DNA of 43,281 nucleotides from Thermomonospora catenispora (GTDB taxonomy: Bacteria; Actinomycetota; Actinomycetes; Streptosporangiales; Streptosporangiaceae), in NCBI RefSeq assembly GCF_006363815.1, contig NZ_RRYT01000026.1, positions 25,129-68,409 of the forward strand, written 5' to 3'. Of the stretch, positions 16,833 to 26,237 are shown one piece after another. The notes beneath the pieces are model-generated. The model did not search any database, was not told the DNA's origin, and worked only from the letters and a program-made list of their open reading frames with translations. Every line of letters starts with the position of its first letter. Positions within the stretch are counted from its first letter, which is position 1. The position numbers were made by a program, and so were the translations under genes.

Positions 16833-17731
16833 ACCTTCTCCCTGACGCCCGCGAACAGGTCGTCCTCGGGCAGTTCGGTGTCCACCAGGGACCTGGCCAA
16901 ATGGTAGTCCTCGGTGGGCCAGGCCTCGCGCTGCAGGTCCAGCGGGCACTTGAACCAGAAGCCGTTGGGATCGATCTGCGTCGCGTGCGCCAGCAGCGCC
17001 TTGTCGCGGATCTCGAAGTAGTCCGCGCACGGCACCCGGGTGGTCACCGTCCAGGGGGACGGCGCGTCCTCGAACCGCTTGAGCCAGTCGCCGTAGGGGG
17101 ACTCCAGCCCGGCCTTCTCCATGGCGGCGTGCAGCGCCTCGAGCCGCTCCTGGTTGAAGGTCATGTGGTAGTAGAGCTTGAGCGGCTGCCAGGGATCGCC
17201 GGTGCCCACGTAGCGGTCCGGGTCGCCGGCCGCCTCGAACGCCTCCACCGACACCCGGTGGCACATCACGTGGTCCGGGTGCGGATAGCCGCCCCGCTCG
17301 TCGTAGGTGAGCATCACGTGGGGGCGGAACTCGCGCACGATGCGCACCAGCGGCTCGGCCGCCGTCTCCAGCGGCTGCAGCGCGAAGCACCCCTCCGGCA
17401 GCGGGGGCGGCGGGTCGCCCTCGGGGAACCCCGAGTCCACGAAGCCCAGCCACTCCTGCCGGACGCCCAGGATCTCGCGGGCCCGGGCCATCTCCTCCTG
17501 CCGGACGGCGGCGATGTCCGCCTTGATCTCCGGCCGGTCCATCGCCGGGTTGAGGATGTCGCCGCGCTCTCCGCCGGTGCAGGTGACCACCATCACCTCG
17601 ACGCCTTCGGCGACGTAGCGCGCCATGGTCGCCGCGCCCTTGCTCGACTCGTCGTCGGGGTGGGCGTGCACGGCCATCAGGCGGAGCGGGCCGTCGTCGC
17701 AGGAGCTCCCACCGATCGGTGCCTCGGACAC
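16823..17731 (-). CDS. mca: mycothiol S-conjugate amidase
   Basis: Zinc amidase of 302 residues that cleaves mycothiol S-conjugates of electrophiles and antibiotics into a mercapturic acid for export and GlcN-Ins for reuse. It is a detoxification enzyme restricted to actinobacteria. LmbE/PIG-L fold: zinc ligands in AHPDDE (H24, D27) and HPDH (H151-H154), followed by family block LKLYYHMTFNQERLEALH. C-terminal segments IDPNGFWFKCPLDLQREAWPTEDY favour Mca over the deacetylase MshB. Start GTG 17731 has GGGAG 8 bases upstream. It is divergent from DUF4307 and coupled to the small membrane gene. Confidence 0.96.
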   Translation of the reverse strand: MSEAPIGGSSCDDGPLRLMAVHAHPDDESSKGAATMARYVAEGVEVMVVTCTGGERGDILNPAMDRPEIKADIAAVRQEEMARAREILGVRQEWLGFVDSGFPEGDPPPPLPEGCFALQPLETAAEPLVRIVREFRPHVMLTYDERGGYPHPDHVMCHRVSVEAFEAAGDPDRYVGTGDPWQPLKLYYHMTFNQERLEALHAAMEKAGLESPYGDWLKRFEDAPSPWTVTTRVPCADYFEIRDKALLAHATQIDPNGFWFKCPLDLQREAWPTEDYHLARSLVDTELPEDDLFAGVREKVCL

Positions 17732-17841
17732 TGCGCAGTCTCCCTGTTCGTCGACCAGCGAGGGTTCGGGTACGGGTCATCCCCCGCGGCGGATGACAAT
17801 TGTCCCTGAGAACACCTGACGGCCGCACGGAGATTCCCGCC

Positions 17842-18225
17842 ATGAGCACCAGCGCCAGCCCGACCGCCCCCGACCGCCGCAAGGGGAGCCCGCTCGGATA
17901 CGCGGTGATCGGCGTCGTCGTGGCGATCTGCGCCGTGGGCTGGGCGATCATCATGGCCAACGCCGGGCGCAGCCCCGGGATCGACCAGCAGACCATCTCC
18001 TACCGGGTGATCGACGACTCCTCGGTCGAGGTCCGCTGGCAGGTCGCCAAGCCCGCCGACCGGGCGGTGCGGTGCGTGGTGGACGCCCTCGACGCGAATT
18101 TCGCGGTGGTCGCCCGGCGCGAGGTGGTGGTCCCGGCGGGCCGCTCCGCGCTGAGCCGCACCGACCTGCTGACGACGACCCGGCGCGCCACCGCCGCGCG
18201 GGTCAAAGAGTGTCGCACGATGTGA
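17842..18225 (+). CDS. DUF4307 membrane protein
   Basis: 127 residues: a short basic cytoplasmic N-terminus, one transmembrane helix (about 17-36: YAVIGVVVAICAVGWAIIM), then a small extracytoplasmic beta domain. Conserved family features are ISYRVIDDSSVEVRWQVAKP and the paired Cys positions RCVVDALD and VKECRTM, which could form a disulfide. ATG 17842 places the helix correctly; an upstream GTG or ATG at 17800 would only lengthen the tail. It lies between mca and greA, as Rv1081c does in M. tuberculosis. Function unknown. Confidence 0.85.
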   Translation: MSTSASPTAPDRRKGSPLGYAVIGVVVAICAVGWAIIMANAGRSPGIDQQTISYRVIDDSSVEVRWQVAKPADRAVRCVVDALDANFAVVARREVVVPAGRSALSRTDLLTTTRRATAARVKECRTM

Positions 18226-18281
18226 CCGCCTGGCGGATTGCGGGTGAACGACGGAGGGAACCTTTACTCTCGCACGCGGGA

Positions 18282-18335
18282 TAGGCTTGACGTTTCGCCC
18301 GGCCCGCCAAGGTCGGTCCGTGAGCAGGCGGGCCG
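18282..18335 (+). promoter_or_regulatory. greA promoter element and leader hairpin
   Basis: TAGGCT at 18282-18287 fits an actinobacterial -10; no good -35 is at 17-18 bases. About 13 bases on, CGGCCCGCC (18300-18308) pairs perfectly with GGCGGGCCG (18327-18335). It could be a leader attenuator of greA or the terminator of the DUF4307 transcript. Confidence 0.4.
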
Positions 18336-18366
18336 AAGAACGCTACGTGTGGACAGAGGAGCATCC

Positions 18367-18867
18367 GTGACCGAGACCCGTGCTGACAACGTCAACTGGC
18401 TCACCCAGGAGGCGTACGACCGGCTCAAGGCCGAGCTGGAGTATCTGTCGGGCCCGGGCCGCATCGAAATCGCGCGGAAGATCGAAGCGGCACGGGAGGA
18501 GGGCGACCTGCGCGAGAACGGCGGCTACCACGCCGCCAAGGAGGAGCAGGGCAAGATCGAGGGACGGATCCTCCAGCTTCAGCACATCCTGGAGAACTCC
18601 AGGGTCGGCGAGGCTCCCCGCACCGAGGGCGTGGTCGGGCCCGGCATGACGGTCACCGTCGCGTTCGAGGACGACGACGAGGAGGTCACCTTCCTGCTGG
18701 CCTCCCGCGAGGAAAGCGGCGCCCCCATCGACGTGTACTCTCCCCAGTCCCCGCTGGGCGCCGCCATCAACGGCAAGAAGGTCGGCGAGAAGGCCACCTA
18801 CACGCTGCCCAACGGGCGCAGCATGACGGTGGAGATCCTGGACGCCACCCCCTACGCCGGAGCCTGA
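18367..18867 (+). CDS. greA: transcription elongation factor GreA
   Basis: 166 residues. GreA binds the RNA polymerase secondary channel and stimulates cleavage of backtracked RNA. The N-terminal coiled coil carries AREEGDLRENGGYHAAKEEQGKIEGRI, which holds the acidic tip residues (EEGDLREN); the C-terminal FKBP-like domain ends with SPLGAAINGKKVGEKATYTLPNG. The start is GTG 18367 because AGAGGAG lies 6 bases upstream and the protein then begins as other actinobacterial GreA proteins do. It is complete and ordinary. Confidence 0.97.
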   Translation: MTETRADNVNWLTQEAYDRLKAELEYLSGPGRIEIARKIEAAREEGDLRENGGYHAAKEEQGKIEGRILQLQHILENSRVGEAPRTEGVVGPGMTVTVAFEDDDEEVTFLLASREESGAPIDVYSPQSPLGAAINGKKVGEKATYTLPNGRSMTVEILDATPYAGA

Positions 18868-18929
18868 CGCGTTCGTCTCCGGGGCCTGTCTCCGGGATCC
18901 GCCTCCGGGACGTCCCCGGACTCCGAGGC

Positions 18930-18969
18930 GGTGTCAGGCGGTCCTCTCCCGCCGCGATCGCCTGACACC
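18930..18969 (+). terminator. greA terminator hairpin
   Basis: GGTGTCAGGCG (18930-18940) pairs with CGCCTGACACC (18959-18969), 11 bp perfect with an 18-base loop, about 60 bases after the greA stop. Confidence 0.6.
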
Positions 18970-19002
18970 CCGCACGGCACACGTTCGATCCCACGGTCTT
19001 CC

Positions 19003-19032
19003 CGGCCCGCCGGCACCGACCCCGGCGGGCCG
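19003..19032 (-). terminator. hairpin downstream of the Lrp-family gene
   Basis: CGGCCCGCCGG (19003-19013) and CCGGCGGGCCG (19022-19032), 11 bp perfect with an 8-base loop, 18 bases after the minus-strand stop at 19051. It and the greA hairpin sit back to back between two converging genes. Confidence 0.6.
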
Positions 19033-19050
19033 TCTGCATCGCCCGCCCGG

Positions 19051-20767
<1,717 letters not shown>

Positions 20768-20855
20768 CCAAACCTCTGACCAACACTCCCGAAACCCCGG
20801 CTCAATGGCGCGCCGGAGGGGTTTGCGGCGGTGGGGGAACGCCCACCTTGGTGGT

Positions 20856-21461
20856 ATGAACCCACCGCCGCACGACCCGGGTCCCGGCGGCCCCGGACCC
20901 CAGGACCGGCCGCCGTGGGACCAGTCCCCACCGCCCGGACAGCAGCCCCCGCCCCCGCCCGGCTGGGGGCCGCCCGACCCGACCGCCGGGCTGGCGAGCC
21001 GATGGGCCCGGCTGGGCGCGGCGCTGCTCGACCTCCTGCTGGTGGGCGTCGTCATCTCCCTGGTGACCTGGCCGTTCGTGGACTACCGCAGGGCGCTGGA
21101 GGGGCCCGGCGGGGACGCGGTGTTCATCCCGGCCGGACAGTGGGCGGCCAACCTCCTGGGCGCGCTCGCCGCGTTCCTGTACTACTGGCTGACGACCTAC
21201 AAATGGGGGCGGACGCTGGGCAAGACGGTGCTCGGCATCCAGGTCGTCCGGGCCGCCGACGGCGGACCGGTCACCCAGGGGGAGGCGGCCGGGCGGGCGG
21301 CGTTCTTCACCGTGCTGGGCGGCCTGTGCGGGTGCATCGGCCTGGTGGACGCATTGTGGATCCTCTGGGACGAACGGCGGCAGTGCCTGCACGACAAGGT
21401 CGCCGGAACGGTGGTCCGCAAGATCGTCCCCGGCGGCGCCGACCCCTATGCGGGACGCTGA
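20856..21461 (+). CDS. RDD family membrane protein
   Basis: 201 residues. A Pro/Gly/Gln-rich cytoplasmic head of about 45 residues is followed by an RDD domain with Arg in ASRWARLGAALLD and two to three membrane helices. The motif KWGRTLGKTVLGIQVV and the closing DERRQCLHDKVAGTVV are standard for the family. The ATG at 20856 was chosen because the upstream in-frame ATG at 20805 adds a basic stretch with no family match. No transport activity is known for this type. Confidence 0.85.
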   Translation: MNPPPHDPGPGGPGPQDRPPWDQSPPPGQQPPPPPGWGPPDPTAGLASRWARLGAALLDLLLVGVVISLVTWPFVDYRRALEGPGGDAVFIPAGQWAANLLGALAAFLYYWLTTYKWGRTLGKTVLGIQVVRAADGGPVTQGEAAGRAAFFTVLGGLCGCIGLVDALWILWDERRQCLHDKVAGTVVRKIVPGGADPYAGR

Positions 21462-21524
21462 ACCGATCCCTCGGCGGAAGGCCGAGTGAGGCCGCCGCGT
21501 CCGCGGGACACCGCTCCGGCGGTT

Positions 21525-21530
21525 TAGGCT
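21525..21530 (+). promoter_or_regulatory. -10 of a leaderless start, first M1 peptidase
   Basis: TAGGCT is followed by exactly 7 bases and then GTG 21538, with no Shine-Dalgarno. This is the geometry expected when transcription starts at the first base of the start codon. Confidence 0.55.
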
Positions 21531-21537
21531 GTGGGCC

Positions 21538-23079
21538 GTGACGACGGCCGGCAAACTCCGCACCGCTCTCTCCGGACCCTCCCGTGCCGCCGGACGCGGC
21601 GCCCTGGCCCTGGCCATGGCGGCCTCGCTGTCGGCGTGCGCGATCTCCTTCGACGACGGCGGGCCGGGGCCCGACGCCACCGGTACGCCCGCGCCCACCG
21701 GCAGCGCCCCGGCGGGGCTGGCCAGCGCGGGCGACCCGTATGTGCCGGGCGACGGCAACGGCGGCTACGACGTCCAGCACTACAAGCTGACGCTGGACAT
21801 CAAGCCCGGCCAGGCCACCGAGCTGACCGGCGTCGCCGAGATCACCGCCAAGGCCGTCCAGCGGCTGGAGAAGTTCCACCTGGACCTGACCGGGCTGACG
21901 GTCTCGCAGGTGACGGTGGACGGCGCCGCCGCGCGCTGGGAGCATCAGGGCAGCGAGCTGATCATCACTCCGGCGCGGGCGCTGGCCTCGAACGCGAAGT
22001 TCACCGTCACCGTGCGGTACGCCGGGACGCCCAAGCCGTCCGTCAAGCCCCCGCTGGGCACCTACGGATGGGTGCGCACCTCCGACGGGGTGTTCGTGGC
22101 CTGCCAGCCCAGCGGAGCGCACACCTGGTTCCCGGCCAACGACCACCCCAGCGACAAGGCCACCTTCGAGTTCACGGTGACCGTCCCCCCGGGCCTGGTC
22201 GCCATCGCCAACGGCGAGCCGTCCGCCCCCCTGACCCCCGCGCCCGGTCCCGGCACGCCGGGCGTCGGCACGGACGGGGGGAACGGCGGCGTGGTGTCCG
22301 TCGCGCACCGCCGGGCGGCCCCGGTGACCTGGCGGGTCAAGGAGCCGATGGCGCCCTACCTGGCGACCGTCACCGTGGGCCGGTTCAACGTCAAGACCGG
22401 CAAGACCCCCAGCGGCATCACCAACATCACCGCCGTCGACCCCCAGGTCGGCACCGACCTGGAGGCCTTCCACGCCAAGAACGCCGAGATCACCGAGGAG
22501 TTCGCCAAGCTGTTCGGGCCCTACCCGTTCTCCTCGACCGGCGGGCTGGTCGACAACGCGCACGTGGGCTTCGCGCTGGAGACGCAGACCCGCCCGGTGT
22601 ACGGGTCGTTCGGCGCCAGCGACGACATCGTGGCGCACGAGCTCGCGCACATGTGGTTCGGCGACAGCGTCAGCGTGGCCTCCTGGAAGGACATCTGGCT
22701 GAACGAGGGCTTCGCCACCTACGCCGAGTGGATCTGGTCCGAGCGGGTCACCGGCGTCACGCCCCAGCAGCAGTTCGACCGGTACTACCGGCAGGAGGAC
22801 AACGCCGACCTGTGGGGCGTGCCGACCGGCGACCCGGGCCCGGAGCAGATGTTCAGCTCCGGGGCCGTCTACACCCGGGGCGCGATGACGCTGCACGCGC
22901 TGCGCCGCAAGGTCGGGGACCAGAAGTTCTTCGAGATCCTCAAGACCTGGACGGCGCGGTACCGGCACTCCAACGCCACCACCGCCCAGTTCATCGCGGT
23001 GGCCGAGGAGGTCTCCGGGCAGCGGCTGGAGGGGTTCTTCCAGGACTGGCTGTACAAGCGGGGCCGCCCCGCCCTGTAA
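21538..23079 (+). CDS. M1-family metallopeptidase, lipoprotein (copy 1 of 3)
   Basis: 513 residues. The signal peptide ends in the lipobox LSAC (Cys34), so it is lipid-anchored outside the membrane. An N-terminal beta domain starts NGGYDVQHYKLTLDI. The catalytic gluzincin domain has HELAH (H367, E368, H371) and the third zinc ligand E390 in NEGFATYAEW (HExxHx18E). The usual aminopeptidase GxMEN motif reads FALETQTRP. Compared with 850-residue PepN types it lacks the C-terminal helical domain, as in short actinobacterial M1 enzymes. Start GTG 21538, probably leaderless. First of three tandem paralogues. Confidence 0.92.
   Translation: MTTAGKLRTALSGPSRAAGRGALALAMAASLSACAISFDDGGPGPDATGTPAPTGSAPAGLASAGDPYVPGDGNGGYDVQHYKLTLDIKPGQATELTGVAEITAKAVQRLEKFHLDLTGLTVSQVTVDGAAARWEHQGSELIITPARALASNAKFTVTVRYAGTPKPSVKPPLGTYGWVRTSDGVFVACQPSGAHTWFPANDHPSDKATFEFTVTVPPGLVAIANGEPSAPLTPAPGPGTPGVGTDGGNGGVVSVAHRRAAPVTWRVKEPMAPYLATVTVGRFNVKTGKTPSGITNITAVDPQVGTDLEAFHAKNAEITEEFAKLFGPYPFSSTGGLVDNAHVGFALETQTRPVYGSFGASDDIVAHELAHMWFGDSVSVASWKDIWLNEGFATYAEWIWSERVTGVTPQQQFDRYYRQEDNADLWGVPTGDPGPEQMFSSGAVYTRGAMTLHALRRKVGDQKFFEILKTWTARYRHSNATTAQFIAVAEEVSGQRLEGFFQDWLYKRGRPAL
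22690..22722 (+). repeat. 33-base block identical in all three M1 genes
   Basis: The stretch coding for the D-I-W-L-N-E-G-F-A-T-Y motif is identical at 22690-22722, 24299-24331 and 25799-25831. Copies 1 and 3 stay identical through the following GCCGAGTGG. Codon choice is the same throughout, which fits recent duplication or gene conversion as well as strong protein constraint. Confidence 0.85.
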
Positions 23080-23188
23080 AGGAGCGGGCAGCGTCCGGTC
23101 TGCCGCAGGTGAACGCCCCGTCAGGGGCGGGGAAAGCCACGGCGGGTGACCGGGAGGACGATCATCGCGCCCCGGCAGGGTGAGCTGC

Positions 23189-24694
23189 GTGAACACGCGC
23201 GCTCCATCCGGCAGGACTCCCCTCCGGTTCACCGTCGTGACCGCCGCCGCCACCGCGCTCGCGCTGGCGGCGAGCAGCGGCAACGCCGCGGACCACAACG
23301 CCGGCGCACACTCCGCCGCACCGGCCCCCCGCTCGTCGGCGCCGGCCGCCCGGCCCGCCGAGACGCCGTCGCCGTTCGGTTCGCTGACCGCCGCGGCGGG
23401 ATCGGCCGGGCTCGGCGACGAGTACTTCCCGGAGGCGGGCAACGGCGGATACGACGCCCTGCACTACGACGTCACGCTCACCTACCGGGAGGACCGGAGC
23501 ATCACCGCGACCAGCGTGATGACCGCCCGCGCGACCCAGGACCTGGGGTCGTTCTCACTCGACTACCGGGGCCCCAAGGTCGTGGGCGTCCGGGTGAACG
23601 AACGGCCGGCCGCCTTCTCCCGCAAGGGCCAGGAGCTGGTGATCACCCCGGACCGGCCGCTGACGGACGGCCGGACCTTCACCGTCGAGGTCCGCTACAC
23701 CGGCCGCCCGCATCCCCGCACCAGCAGCGAGCTGGGCTCCTACGGGTGGATCCCCACCAAGGACGGGGCGGTCACCCTCTCCCAGCCGGACGGCACCCCC
23801 ACCTGGCTGCCGGTCAACGACCATCCGCTGGACAAGGCCACCTACACGTTCCGGATCACCGTGCCGGAAGGACTGCAGGCCCTCGCCAACGGCACCCCGG
23901 TGGAGCCGCCCGCCCAGCGCGGCAAGACCGTCACCCGCGTCTGGCAGGTCACCTCGCCGATGGCCAGCTACCTGGCGATGATCGCCATCGGCAAGTTCGA
24001 GGTGCGGCGATCCCAGGCCGGCGGCATCCCGGTGATCACCGCCGTCGACCCCGCCTACGCCAAGCACGCCGCCAAGCTCGAACGTGACACCGTCACCGCG
24101 ACCACCTGGCTGACCGAGCTGCTCGGCCACTACCCCTTCCCCACCGCCGGGGGGATCATCGACGACCCGCAGCTGCACTACGCCCTGGAGGCCCAGGAGC
24201 GTCCGGTGTACGCCGGGTTCGCCCCGGCGATGAACTTCGTCGTCCACGAGATGGCCCACCAGTGGTTCGGCAACAGCGTCAGCCTCACGCGGTGGCCGGA
24301 CATCTGGCTGAACGAGGGCTTCGCCACCTACACCGAGTGGCTGTGGCGGGAGCACCGCAGCAAGGGCAAGAACACCGCGCAGAAGATCTTCAACCGCTAC
24401 TACCGGCAGCCCGGCACGTCGGTGATCTTCCGGCCACCGCCGGGCAAGCCCGGAGCCCGGGAGATGTTCGGCTACTCGGTCTACATCCGCGGCGCGATGA
24501 CCGTGCACGCGCTGCGGCAGCGGATCGGGGACGAGGCGTTCTTCCGGGTGATGCGGACCTGGGCGGAGCTGCACCGGCACGGCAACGCGCGCACCGAGGA
24601 CCTGATCGCGCTGGCCGAACGGGAGTCCGGCAAGCAGCTCGACCGGTTGTTCAAGGTCTGGCTGTACCAGAAGGGCAAGCCCAAGAGCTGGTGA
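23189..24694 (+). CDS. secreted M1-family metallopeptidase (copy 2 of 3)
   Basis: 501 residues with a Sec signal peptide ending near GNAA and no lipobox Cys. An Ala/Ser/Pro-rich linker precedes the NGGYDALHYDVTLTYRED beta domain. Catalytic HEMAH (H353, E354, H357) is followed by E376 in NEGFATYTEW. The substrate-binding block reads YALEAQERPVY. GTG 23189 is preferred over GTG 23180 because GGTGA lies 5 bases upstream and copy 3 starts with the same GTG-AAC-ACG. It is 109 bp downstream of copy 1, with a GCCCC/GGGGC hairpin at 23115-23128 between. Confidence 0.9.
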   Translation: MNTRAPSGRTPLRFTVVTAAATALALAASSGNAADHNAGAHSAAPAPRSSAPAARPAETPSPFGSLTAAAGSAGLGDEYFPEAGNGGYDALHYDVTLTYREDRSITATSVMTARATQDLGSFSLDYRGPKVVGVRVNERPAAFSRKGQELVITPDRPLTDGRTFTVEVRYTGRPHPRTSSELGSYGWIPTKDGAVTLSQPDGTPTWLPVNDHPLDKATYTFRITVPEGLQALANGTPVEPPAQRGKTVTRVWQVTSPMASYLAMIAIGKFEVRRSQAGGIPVITAVDPAYAKHAAKLERDTVTATTWLTELLGHYPFPTAGGIIDDPQLHYALEAQERPVYAGFAPAMNFVVHEMAHQWFGNSVSLTRWPDIWLNEGFATYTEWLWREHRSKGKNTAQKIFNRYYRQPGTSVIFRPPPGKPGAREMFGYSVYIRGAMTVHALRQRIGDEAFFRVMRTWAELHRHGNARTEDLIALAERESGKQLDRLFKVWLYQKGKPKSW

Positions 24695-24766
24695 GGCACC
24701 CTTGCGCGAAACCCTGACGTGCGGGGAGCGTGGACGCATGGCGACTTCGACCATGCGAGGCTGCTT

Positions 24767-26188
24767 GTGAACACGACTCCCGGAGCCGTGGCCGTGGCCG
24801 CGCTGACCGCGGCGGCGGGACTGGTCCTCTCCGCGACCCCCGCGCACGCGATCCCGGCCTTCACCCCCGGCGCCGCCGGCGCCGGGGATCCCTATTTCCC
24901 CGACATGGGCAACGGCGGATACGACGCCCGGCACTACGACATCGCGCTCACCTACCGGAAGGACCGGAGCATCACCGCCCGGACCCGGATCACGGCCACG
25001 GCCACCCAGCACCTGTCCCGCTTCAACCTGGACTTCCTCGGTCCCCTCACCGTGCACTCGGTGACCGTCGACGGCACCGCCGCCGCCTTCCGGCGGACCG
25101 GGGCGCAGGAACTGGTGATCACTCCCCGCCGAGGGCTGGTCAAGGGCCGGACCTTCACGGTCACGGTGACCTACTCCGGCATCCCCCGGCGCATCGAGGA
25201 CGACGCGCTGGGGGTGTCCGGATGGGTGGCGACCGACGACGGCGCGGTGGCGCTCAACCAGCCGTTCGGGGCCGCGACATGGACGCCGGTGAACGACACC
25301 CCCGCCGACAAGGCCTCCTACGCCTTCGCGCTGACCGTGCCGAACGACCTGCAGGCATTGGCGAACGGCGAGTTCGCCGGCCGCCGCGTCCACGGCGGGC
25401 AGAGCACCTGGCGGTGGCGGATGCCGCAGCCGATGGCCAGCGAACTCGCCATGATCGCCATCGGGAGGTACGACATCACCGCCGGGCGCACCCCGAGCCG
25501 GATCCCCAACGTCACGGCGATCGACCGGAACCTCCTCACCTCCCCCGAGCAGGCCAGGAGCTTCCATGAGCTGACCGAGGAGATCACCGAATGGGGGGCC
25601 GACACGTTCGGCAGGTACCCGTTCGGCGCGACCGGCGGCATCGTGGACGCCGTCGGGGTGGGGTACGCGCTGGAGACCCAGGGCCGCCCGGTGTACGACC
25701 GCAAGGGCCGCCCCGGGATCAACCCCGGTTCCTCACTGGTCGCCCACGAGATCGCCCACCAGTGGTTCGGCGACAGCGTCACCCCGCGGCACTGGCGCGA
25801 CATCTGGCTGAACGAGGGCTTCGCCACCTACGCCGAGTGGCTGCACGGCGAACAGCACGGCGGCGCCACCGCGCAGGAGAGGTTCGACGGGCTGTACGCC
25901 ACGCCCGCCGACGACGAGCTGTGGCAGGTCGAGGTCGCCGACCCCGGACGCAACAACCTCTTCGCCCCGGCGGTCTACGACCGGGGCGCGATGACCCTGC
26001 ACATGCTGCGCCGGGAGGTCGGGGAGGAGAGGTTCTTCGCGCTCGTCCGCGACTGGTACGCCCGCAACCGCGACGGCAACGTCACCACCGCCGACTTCGT
26101 CCGCCACGTCAAGCGGTACGGGGATCCGGCGCGGCTGGAGGCGCTGCTGCGCACCTGGATCGGCACCACCGGCAAGCCGGCGCTGTGA
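24767..26188 (+). CDS. secreted M1-family metallopeptidase (copy 3 of 3)
   Basis: 473 residues with a signal peptide ending SATPAHA. The mature part begins NGGYDARHYDIALTYRKD, nearly the same as copy 2. Zinc site HEIAH (H327, E328, H331) and E350 in NEGFATYAEW; substrate block YALETQGRPVY. It is closest to copy 2 in the N-terminal domain and to copy 1 in the active-site block. GTG 24767 has GAGG 7 bases upstream and puts the signal peptide first; the in-frame GTG at 24719 would add 16 residues ahead of it. Confidence 0.9.
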   Translation: MNTTPGAVAVAALTAAAGLVLSATPAHAIPAFTPGAAGAGDPYFPDMGNGGYDARHYDIALTYRKDRSITARTRITATATQHLSRFNLDFLGPLTVHSVTVDGTAAAFRRTGAQELVITPRRGLVKGRTFTVTVTYSGIPRRIEDDALGVSGWVATDDGAVALNQPFGAATWTPVNDTPADKASYAFALTVPNDLQALANGEFAGRRVHGGQSTWRWRMPQPMASELAMIAIGRYDITAGRTPSRIPNVTAIDRNLLTSPEQARSFHELTEEITEWGADTFGRYPFGATGGIVDAVGVGYALETQGRPVYDRKGRPGINPGSSLVAHEIAHQWFGDSVTPRHWRDIWLNEGFATYAEWLHGEQHGGATAQERFDGLYATPADDELWQVEVADPGRNNLFAPAVYDRGAMTLHMLRREVGEERFFALVRDWYARNRDGNVTTADFVRHVKRYGDPARLEALLRTWIGTTGKPAL

Positions 26189-26194
26189 CCGTCC

Positions 26195-26236
26195 CGCCGG
26201 TCGGGCGTCCCCTCGGCCCGGGGCGCCCGACCGGCG
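26195..26236. terminator. strong bidirectional terminator, M1 copy 3 / threonine deaminase
   Basis: CGCCGGTCGGGCG (26195-26207) pairs with CGCCCGACCGGCG (26224-26236), 13 bp perfect, and CCCC/GGGG extends it inside the loop. It fills the 49-bp gap between converging stops. Confidence 0.75.
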
Positions 26237-26237
26237 C

